The notes beneath the pieces were generated by a model. It was given only the letters and a program-made list of their open reading frames with translations. It ran no database searches and was not told where the DNA came from. The translations under genes were made by a program, and so were the position numbers. 64,000 nt of DNA from Anthonomus grandis grandis (taxonomy: Eukaryota > Arthropoda > Insecta > Coleoptera > Curculionidae). The stretch spans positions 13,185,167 to 13,249,166 of the forward strand of contig NC_065547.1 in assembly GCF_022605725.1 (NCBI RefSeq). Direction: 5' to 3'. Positions 1 to 8,800 of this stretch are shown one piece after another; within the stretch, counting starts at the first letter, position 1; each line of letters opens with the position of its first letter.

Positions 1-29
1 ATTTGCATATAAGCAGTTCTTCCTGAAGT

Positions 30-690
30 TTATTGCATATCCATTGGCTGTTCCTTTGATTGGTCTATAGAAATTGATATAATAGAATGGTCACTAATCT
101 TTGGAGTTTGATGGACTTTATGCGAAAGAGATTTGTCATTTGAAATTAAATCATCAATCAGAGTCTGACTTCTTTGGGCTTTTCTAGTTGGAGTCTTAAT
201 TATTTGACTAAACCCATTGGTACAAATAATACTTAATAATTTGTTACTATAAAAACTGTTTTTTAATAAATCAGAATAAAAATCCCCAAGAATAACGTTG
301 GTGCCATTAAATCCACTAACTTGCTCTAAATATTCCCCAAGAAACTCTATAAATTTGGCATCTTGTTTCTGAGGCGAATGGTACAAAACAGAGCACAAAT
401 ATTTACCTCCACCCATAGATAGCTCAAAAGACAACAACCAGACATAATCAACAATAGACAATACAGACCCCACCTTATATATAGTATCGCTTCTAATAAG
501 GACCAAGACCCCACCTGTTCTACCGTTGTTACTAGTGCATTGCTCCAAATTGTACCCGGCGTTATGTGAGTCTCACTTAAAAGCAAGATCTTAGGCCTCT
601 ACTCATTTACCAGTAAAATAATGTTATCTTTGTTGTTTAGATAACCTTGGCAACTAAGATAAACAATGTTGGTGCTAAGTGCAATATTTA
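30..690 (-). pseudogene. LINE ORF2 start: endonuclease domain (Jockey-like), broken
   Basis: This is the start of the second ORF of a non-LTR retrotransposon, coding for an apurinic-type (APE) endonuclease that nicks target DNA before reverse transcription. Read on the minus strand, SETHITPG near 586-560 is the usual early endonuclease motif, ILGDF near 290-275 is the metal-binding GDFN block with a Y in place of N, and SDHS near 100-85 is the terminal catalytic block. The reading frame shifts near 548, so SETHITPG and the rest lie in different frames. The reverse transcriptase would lie to the left of the window edge. ORF1 of the same element lies directly upstream (700-1517). The family is clear; the Jockey/CR1 clade assignment is from general likeness. 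Confidence 0.8.
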
Positions 691-694
691 GGTC

Positions 695-1517
695 TAATTG
701 CTACTTAATATATTTATTCCTTTGTAATTCTTCAATTCGCTTATAGAAATCACAACTAGTTACATCCCAAGAAACGTGATTGACGTTTCGCCTAAGACCA
801 TACTTTTCATTAAATACTACACAATTGATACACTTAACGCTACTTACATTACATTCTTTAACATCATGGGGTCCACTACACTTTGCAGATACTTTATTTT
901 CTATAGACTCTTTCAGTAAATGACCATACCAATAGCACTTAAAACACCTTCGAATACCATATTCATTGAAGACAGGACAACAGTTCTAACCAATGTTCAT
1001 CTTCTCTTTTTTAATAAACACTGCATACGTGGTAGCGTCAACTTCCAAGATCATATTGAACTTTTTGCTTACGATTTTAGTTTTTCTCACAATTTGAATT
1101 TTTCGGTTTGGAGATTCTGGAACATTATTTTGACTCTTTATTTTGGCCAAAACTCCATTATTTGATAGGTTGTACTCAGACTCATTAATGCCTACCACCC
1201 TAATCCTGTGCTCTAAAAGTTTTGGTACCTCAACACTGTAGTTGTCACCCATGTTGTTCTGGATCTGCGACTGAATCGAAGTTAGCTCCTTGTCATTGCC
1301 ACACTTAATGATAAAGCCGCCACTTTTAGTTGCTTTACCTAGCAATAAACCGGCTCCCATAACAGTAAGATTCTTGCTTCACTTGCTTTACGTCTCTCTC
1401 CGGACACGTTTGCTTTACAACCAAAACTTTGCTGTCATTTTTGGTGCCTATTGCTGCATTTTGGTTTAAGAGGAGATCGACTTTTTGATTTAACTTGTTA
1501 TTGGGAAGAATTGCCAA
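695..1517 (-). pseudogene. LINE ORF1 (gag-like, zinc knuckles), broken
   Basis: This is the nucleic-acid-binding ORF1 of the LINE whose endonuclease follows at 30-690. The middle part (1360-986) is a basic, Asn/Ser-rich segment typical of the RRM-like core. Reading on past an in-frame TAG at about 986 gives RRCFKCYWYGH (about 945-915), then KCSGPHDVKEC and KCINC down to about 815. These are the Cys/His knuckles that bind retrotransposon RNA in Jockey- and I-type ORF1 proteins. The TAG sits where the family normally has Trp, so it looks like a simple TGG to TAG mutation. A second frame change occurs near 1340. A relic, not a working gene. Confidence 0.75.
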
Positions 1518-1559
1518 CCGCCGATGGTTTTACTATTTAATTTAATTTTAAGTTAAAAA

Positions 1560-2750
1560 AATATTTTTGTTTGTTTTGTAAAGTTCGTTAAATAGAAAAA
1601 TATTTTAGTTGCGTTGACCTGCTATGTTTTGTAATGTTTTTCTAAACAAATTTTGTAAAAATATAAAAAGTTTGTAAAAAGTATAAAAAAATTAGCTCAC
1701 TTTGCTAGTTTTTTCCTTTGAAAAGTAAAACATCTTAAGTAACTTTAATTATAGTAACTATTATTTTCTGTTTTTTTTATATAATAAAAAATGGTAATTC
1801 TATAAACAAAACATATTACTCTTAACAACTTTACCATCCTAGATTTAAACACGGCAAAAATATTGGTCTAAAAGACATGTAATTGAAAAGGCATTACTGC
1901 AACTGTTTTTTTGTTTGAATTGAAAATTTGCAAAAACAAAACTTGCAAATTTACCATTTCACGCGAGAATATACGTCTAATTATTTCATTTTCGCTAACT
2001 GATTTTAGAAATATAGAATAGTTGGTTGATATAGAATTTTTTTCACAGTCCTGAGGTTTTATTTTATCCGCAATTTTTTTGACTTATAAAATAATCATTA
2101 AAGAGATTAGCAGCTTCTGCTTCATTAGTAAAATTATTTTGGGTGGGTATTTGAAATCTTTCAGAAATTTTTGTAAATTATTGATTTTTTCTTCATAGAA
2201 GTTGTCGTTTGTTTGTGTAGAGAGTTTATAAAGGGTCAAATGTCACAAAAAACAGTTTTTTACAAATATCGTTAAGACTGTCAAACCTACGATAAAATAA
2301 ACTACTACTTTTTTGTTTAGTATAAAATTCTCCACGAAAATGGTTTCATGCATTTTCTTTTGTGGAGACCTCCGATTTGGAAAAAATTGCTGTTAAAATG
2401 TGGTAACTGACAAAAATCATACATTTTATGTCAAAACGTGTTTTGAAATAGTTTTCTCCTTGAATATTTATGGTATATACCTAGATCTTTTATCTTGTGA
2501 CCTAGAGCATAGCTGGTCTTTTTTTTTAATTGAATAGAGATCCTACTAACGGTGCGAGTTAATAAAATAATGAATTATATAAATAAATTAAAATTGAAAT
2601 TTAATCATCAAATATTATAAAAAATATTTGCCATTATTTTCATGCGTCAGGACATTTCCTCTATAAAAAATCAGTAAATTAGTTACAAAGAAATGTTAAG
2701 CTATTTGACGATTTAATAAATTATATTATGGAGCGACGTAATCATTGAAC
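1560..2750. other. AT-rich intergenic sequence with a possible LINE scrap
   Basis: No gene is supported here. On the minus strand at about 2200-2040 the reading NEAEAANLFNDYF resembles the short block that precedes the reverse transcriptase in Jockey-type LINEs, so this may be a further relic of such an element. The rest is AT-rich with poly-A and poly-T runs. Confidence 0.35.
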
Positions 2751-2759
2751 AATCATTCA

Positions 2760-3420
2760 TAAGTCCATGAAAACTGGAGGTGGCGTTGCACGTGCTAGAA
2801 GTACAAAAGACAGTGTTTTAACAAAAAGGGTGTATGGTATACATACCATGAATATGGTATGTACGAGTATATACCATGAATGGTATGAGGGTACAAAGAA
2901 AGTATACAAGATCGGTTTAGATACAGCAGACCAGCATGTAGATGGTGACAATGACGACGTAAAAAAAGTATAGGATTAGTTTTCTTCTGATGATCCATTC
3001 CCAGAAATCACTTATATTATCTTCATTTTGGGTGGAATTAGAAAAAAAAATATTTACAAATATAAAATTGGTGTAGCGTCTGTGAAAACAATAATGCGTT
3101 TACAAATCTCAGATATAAAAGTTAAACGTATGCACAGGGTCCTTCCACGATTAACTAATAGGTACTTCTTCTATTAAAGTTCATAATACGAAAACTACTA
3201 TAGATAGAGTAATAAAAAACTTTGAAGATCAACTACGAAAATTTCTCCAATATGAGTTAGCGTTGGCTTTAAAATGAAAACGCGCAAGACTATAACTTAT
3301 CCTAAATTATCCTAGCAAGACAATAAATTATCCTTACATAATTTTTTTCAACCAGTATCGCTAGAATTAACTTCTCATGATAAACACATCTTTACGAAGC
3401 TATTTTGATTCCAACCTTAC
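2760..3420 (+). pseudogene. Relic of a repetitive arthropod ORF (GGG..R / DPFP family)
   Basis: The plus strand reads SMKTGGGVARAR, then TADQHVDG (about 2923-2947), then after stops SSDDPFPE (about 2980-3010) and KVKRMHRVLPRL (about 3120-3155). This order of motifs matches a long ORF that I recall as repeated many times in arthropod genomes and usually left as an uncharacterised protein. Several in-frame stops make this copy a relic. A fragment of what looks like the same protein family, from nearer its C-terminus, lies at 13660-14220. I do not assign a biochemical function. A short near-palindrome (CATACCAT...ATGGTATG, about 2840-2860) lies inside it. Confidence 0.45.
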
Positions 3421-3860
3421 TAATATTTTTGACGATTATAACAATCAACGTAACAACACAAAGCAATGGAATAGCAACCAGGATCACTAAAAACCGGTAC
3501 ATATACAAAAATGAGGTTTGACCCTAAACTTTCTCTATTTTTCTCCAATGTCAACAACAAAAAGCGAGTTATTATAATGTTATCAGGAGAATTGAAATAG
3601 AATCATATAAACGTCGTGCAAGCAGAAAATGATGATGATAATTCTCAATACTGCAATTGAAGCCCTTGGGGTGAAAAGGATGCAAGCCACAAAATCCTTA
3701 TACCCGACTTTTTTATTTGAAATTACTCGAAAATAAAGGTACTAGCCACATACAGCATATTTTTATGATCGGTCAATAGATGGCGCTACTGTGCTAAAGT
3801 GTCGTTTTCACAAAATCTGCTGTGTGATGAAAATTTTCGGTTTAAGGTTACAAGCCGCCA
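3420..3860. other. Non-coding; possible left edge of the DUF7869-type element
   Basis: No gene is seen. At about 3675-3698 the sequence AAAAGGATGCAAGCC resembles AAAAGGATACAAGCC at about 13134-13150, just after the C-terminal half of the DUF7869-type ORF, and also the TIR of the second such element (AAAAGGGTCCAAGTGCC, 59055). It may mark the old element's left end, but the two copies here are in direct rather than inverted order, so the boundary is uncertain. Confidence 0.3.
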
Positions 3861-3862
3861 TC

Positions 3863-4733
3863 ATGAGTAGCCCACGTGCCGGATGTTCTCGAGAGTTTAA
3901 AGAGTTTTCAAGTAATTCTAGTGAAAAAAATAGCGGTGGATGGAATTCTGACGATAGTGTAAAAGACAGAGACTACGTAGAGAGTGAAAATTAATCCAGT
4001 GCATCATCCTGTGAAGAGTAACAGATATAATATGTATTTGAGGTTATGTGGCTTAAACCCTTTTACTGAAAATTTTAGTTATGTTATTTTGAAACTTATT
4101 TGGCTTATTTTGTGGCATATACCTTTTTTCTGAAAATTTTAGCTATGTATTTTTGCCATTATTTTTGTGTATTTTCTTAAAATATCTGTAATAATGTTTA
4201 TGGCAATCCCGTTATGGGAGTATGATATTTTTCACAGGTATAATATTATTTTTTTTGACATAACATTTACTTTGTTTGTTATCATCATCCCAATATGTTT
4301 GTCAGAGTACTAAAATAACCATATATAGCGGATTTTTTGTTTACAGCAATCCAGAAAAAAACGCTGTGCTGAGCTTCCTACCCCTGACAAAAGGAATAAA
4401 ACTAGATGGCGAAAAAAAAACGTCGAAAGATCTGAATTAAGGAAAATACGTCGAAACCTTGGTTCGTCCTATATAAATAAAAAAGGCAAAAATATTGAAG
4501 CCCGAATCTTAGATCCACCATGTGGTTGCAACAAAAACTGTAGGATGTTGCTTCAAGGTACAGAAAATTAAATTTTTGACGATTTTTGGAATATTGGCGA
4601 ATATGACAAGCAAAACGCGTATTTATTTCATAACATAAAGCAGTTGCCAAAAAAACGTTCGTACCCCAAGAAAACAAAGAGAGCTGTCTCTTCTTGGAAG
4701 TTTAGTTTTTACTTTTTTGTGAGGGTCAATGGC
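3863..4733 (+). pseudogene. DUF7869-type transposon protein, N-terminal half (split by BEL insertion)
   Basis: This is the N-terminal half of a protein of the insect repetitive family that carries a DUF7869-like RNase H-fold domain. Exon 1 probably starts at ATG 3863, with an acidic Ser/Glu/Asp-rich stretch ending at a stop at 3992. Exon 2 follows an acceptor (ttgtttacag, about 4335-4345) and encodes a basic segment, then the family block SYINKKGKNIEA and the Cys cluster DPPCGCNKNC (about 4510-4545). A TAA near 4569 interrupts the frame before IFDDFWNIGEYDKQ. The frame then runs open up to the BEL insertion at 4733 and resumes in the same frame at 11608. A probable transposase-like protein; the superfamily is not known to me. 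Confidence 0.65.
4729..4733. repeat. Target-site duplication ATGGC (left copy)
   Basis: ATGGC directly precedes the 5' LTR and recurs at 11603-11607 directly after the 3' LTR. A 5-bp duplication is the normal footprint of BEL/Pao integrase, and it fixes both ends of the element. Confidence 0.95.
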
Positions 4734-5131
4734 TGTTTGGAATTGGCAAATTTAAAGGGTATTTGAATGCACCGCCAATTTTGTTAGAAGTATTGATTAT
4801 TTTAATTGACCAATAACAATCCATATCCGCGTGCATGCGTCAATGATGGCTTGGACAGGTGCACGCTTCCTCCCGCGAGAGACGGGCTTTTTGATCGGTA
4901 CCATCGTACGATACGCATCGAAACATAGAATAGCGTGTGTGTTGAGAAAACTGGCCGGCCAACCATAATCTACAGTTCTACAGTATACCAATTCATCGAG
5001 TGTCAGGTAAGTCGTTATTGACGCCGTAAATTTGTAATTGTTTTCTTTTTCTTATTTTCTTTTGCGTGTGAAGTTCACGCTGGTCCTTCAATACCTATTA
5101 TTTGTCCTTTCCAAAAGGAGCCCCCCAAACA
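4734..5131 (+). repeat. BEL/Pao 5' LTR
   Basis: 398 bp, starting TGTTTGG and ending CCAAACA (7-bp inverted ends). It matches 11205-11602 except at 5051. As a 5' LTR it should carry the promoter, but I do not identify a TATA box or start site with confidence. A minus-strand 64-aa ORF inside it occurs identically in both LTRs and is incidental. Confidence 0.95.
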
Positions 5132-5150
5132 TTTGATCCTTGCGAGCCAA
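5132..5150 (+). other. Probable primer-binding site of the BEL element
   Basis: The sequence just inside the 5' LTR, TTTGATCCTTGCGAGCC, is where a tRNA primer should anneal. It resembles primer sites of other insect LTR elements but lacks a clear TGG start, so I do not name the tRNA. Confidence 0.5.
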
Positions 5151-5541
5151 ATAAATTGAATCGTCCTTAAAATTTACAGTCTATTTAACTATCCAAAAGT
5201 GTTTTATCGCAACCTTGGTTTGAAGTCCATAGCAAGACGCAGATATTTCCGTTAAAAAAAAACATTTGTTTACCATTTTTTATAGCAACGCTTGACTAAG
5301 TAGCATTCCTATGACACTGGTGTCGATTTCCATTTGTCCGAGTAATGTGCGGTTGCAATAACCGATAACCGGTCAGTTTTTAACCCATTGTTGTGACAGG
5401 TGACAAGACATAACGTCAATGTCTTGTTATTGTTTACCTAACCCAATTTTTGATTGTTTACCTTTGTGATTTTGCCCAATAGAAATTTGAACTTTAACTC
5501 TTTGATTAATAAAAGTTCATTTTTACCGACCAATATACCCT

Positions 5542-5770
5542 TTTGTGATTCAACGTTATTCCGGCGTTGTTTATACCAGCGATTTATCCACAAATCTTCC
5601 GATTTGTATGGATACCCCATTCCATTAACGTTTATTGTGGAACGTTAAATTATTAGTGCTTCATTCATTTGTGATATTCAACGTTATTCCGGCGTTGTCT
5701 ATACCAGTGTTATATACACAAACCTAACGATTTGTCTGGATACCAATTTCCATTAATTCCATATTGTGGA
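5542..5770 (+). repeat. Imperfect tandem repeat in the BEL leader
   Basis: Two units of about 100 bp (5542-5639 and 5668-5770) share TCAACGTTATTCCGGCGTTG, TATACCAG, CGATTTGT and ATTGTGG. They lie just before the gag start codon, in the leader RNA. The role is unknown; a part in RNA packaging or translation is possible but unproven. The rest of the leader (5150-5540) shows nothing else that I recognise. Confidence 0.75.
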
Positions 5771-5806
5771 GATTTTATTTAGTATTTACCATTCTTAGTT
5801 ACCATC

Positions 5807-8800
5807 ATGTCTACAAATCAGCCAGTAGCAGCTAAATTAATAAAGAAGCGTCAGTCCTATATTAAACGCTTAGAAGCCATATATAGTTTGGCTATTGAGT
5901 GTCAAAACCATCCTTCCAAGTTGAATTTACTGAGAGCCCGCGCTGAGGATTTCCCTAGTATTTGTTCTTCTTTTGAGACTTTGCATTTAGACATTTTAGC
6001 TTGCTCTGATGATGACAAACAGGATGAGCAACATTCTCTTGGAAATACCTTTGATGAAATGAAATATGTTGTTCATTCCTTGCTTCGAGAGTTACTCCCT
6101 CCAGTAGATGTTGTACCAAAAAGTGGCTGCAAAAGCAACAATCACTCTTTTAGTGAATTGCCAAGTGATGATCATGATCATGATCTTGACCTACCTAGAA
6201 TTAAAGTCCCTGTCTTTTCTGGGAACAGAAGAGACTGGCCTGCCTTTTATGATCTATTTCGAACCCTTGTCCATGAGAAAAGATCCCTTTCTGATATACA
6301 AAGATTCCAACATCTCCAAATGGCTGTTCAAGGTGAAGCAGCTGAGCTTATTAGAAACATTGCCTTAACTGAAGCTAATTATCCTGTGGCTTTTAATGCT
6401 TTAATTGAGCGTTTTGAGAATAAGAGAGCCCTAGCAACTGACTATTGGCTAGCTATATATAATGCACCTCCAGCCAAAACTCACTCTGCCGGTGATCGGA
6501 GAAGACTTATCACTACCTTTTCCCAAAATATGGAGGCTTTAAATTCCTTGCAAGGAATTGATTTGTGGGATTTTACCAAATTAAATTTGCTATTGCAAAA
6601 AATTGACCCTTCCTTAAAAACCCGATTTGAAATTGAATGCAGTGATAAACCCATTCCCAGATATGGAGATTTAACTAGATTTTTAAACAAAACATGTAAA
6701 GCCTTGGAAAATAGTGTCCTTCTTAATGAACCCAAAGTAGTATCTCAATCCAATTCGAAGCAAAAGGAATCTTATGACCCTAATAGATCTAAAAGAGTGG
6801 TTCCAACCAAAGCTTATGTGACCAATACCGAGCAGAAATGTTTGTTCTGCAACCTGAGTTCACACCCCCTTGTAAAGTGTACCAAGTTTATTGAAGCAGA
6901 GGTTTCAGTAAGATATTCCTTTGTTAAACAGCAGCATATGTGTTTCAATTGTTTCTCCAGGACTCATAGTGTTCCTAGATGTCTTGGAACCAAGGTTTGT
7001 AAAATTTGTTCCAAGAAACACCATACTTTGCTGCACTTCCAACCTATCAATGATGTTCCCAATGTTAGTGAACTCAAGGAACCCCCTACTGTTAATGCCA
7101 CTTCTGTAGTGCCTTGCTTGACAAGTGTGCTTTCCCATGAAGAACCTACTTTGTTTGCTACAGCTGAAATATCAGTGTACAATATTTCTCAAGATTTGTT
7201 TCCTTGTCGTGCTATGCTTGACTGTGCTAGTGTAGCTAATTTTGTGACCTTATCTTGTGTACAGCAACTTGCTCTACCCATTACACCTAGCCAAATTCCT
7301 ATTCAAGGCATAAACAATATGTCTACAGCTTCGTCATTAGGTACAGTTAAGCTAAAGGTTTTGTCCACAACTGGCCCATGTTTGGAATTTGAAGCAATTG
7401 TTGTGCATTCCATTTGTGAAAATACCCCAACCTTTCCAATTAATCCCTCCAAGTGGAAACATTTGAGAGGTCTTGAATTAGCCGACAAGAATTTTGCTGT
7501 ACCCCATGGTATAGATTTGCTCCTAGGTGTTCCTTTGTTTTCCGAGATTATTCTCCCAGGTTTTAGGAAAAGTATCAATGGTAGTCCATGTGCTATTAAA
7601 ACCATATTTGGATGGATTTTAATAGGTGGCAATAATACTCCCACTAATGAATTTGTGTCATTGTGTACCTATGTGCCAAGTACCATCCCAGTTGAAAGTC
7701 CTCTTGATATAAATTTGCATAAATTTTGGGAGCTTGAGGATGTTCCAGATAAGGTTCTCTTGAGTCCTGAGGAACAGAAATGTGAAGATTTCTTTGTTTC
7801 CACTTGTTCTCAAAAACCTGATGGACGCTATGTAGTGCGTCTTCCCTTTAAGCAACCAGACATTGACTTGGGTGATACCAGACATCAAGCCTTGAGACGT
7901 TTCAATTTGTTGGAGAACAGATTGATTAGAAATCCAAGTCTTCGAAGCTTGTATAACGATTTTATGCAAGATTATTTGGATCAAAACCACATGATACCCT
8001 GTACTTCCACTGACAATCTTTCATATTATTTTCCTCACCATTGTGTTGTCAAAGATGACAGTGGAACTACTAAAATTAGAGTTGTATTTGACGGATCTTC
8101 AAAAGGCTCTAATAACCTTAGCTTAAATGATGTTTTATTGCCAGGTCCAAAACTCCAAAACGATATTGTTACCATTTTGTTAAACTTTAGATTTTTCCCC
8201 ATTGTGTTTAGCACCGATATTCGCCAAATGTATAGAATGATCGGCATCCATGAACAAGATTTAAAATACCAAAAGATTTTATGGAGGTTTGATCCTTCAA
8301 ACCCTATTCAAGAATATACCTTGTGTACTGTCACTTATGGTCTAAATTGTAGTCCATATTTGGCAATCCGAACCTTACACCAATTAGCCAAGGATTATGG
8401 AAAAGAATTCCCCCTTGCTCGTGACATTCTTTTAAAGTCAACTTACGTGGATGATATAATTGGTCTTGGTCATTCAGTTAAAGGAATCTTAGAACTTCAG
8501 AAGCAATTAACAGATTTACTCTTTTGCGGTGGGTTTGAGCTTCGAAAGTGGACCTCTAATTGTAAGGAGTTGTTATCCCTAGTGCCTGAATCACATCAAC
8601 ACAATATCTCCTTTAATGACAATGCCAATTGTACCTTAAAAATTCTGGGGTTACAGTGGAACCCAGTGTTAGATGTATTTTCCTATTCAGTAAAACCAAT
8701 CGCGCGTGAGTGCACCAAAAGAGTTATCTTGTCCGAAATAGCCAAAATTTATGATCCATTAGGGTTTGTAGCTCCAGTTGTATTAGTTGCCAAGTGCCTT

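Noticed and set aside
2757..2998. Three overlapping 64-68-aa ORFs as small genes
   Set aside because: The minus-strand ones are shadows; the plus-strand frame belongs to a longer decayed ORF family.
4797..4991. Identical 64-aa minus-strand ORF at 4797-4991 and 11268-11462
   Set aside because: It lies inside both LTRs of the BEL element, so the duplication is explained by the LTRs. No protein family is recognised.
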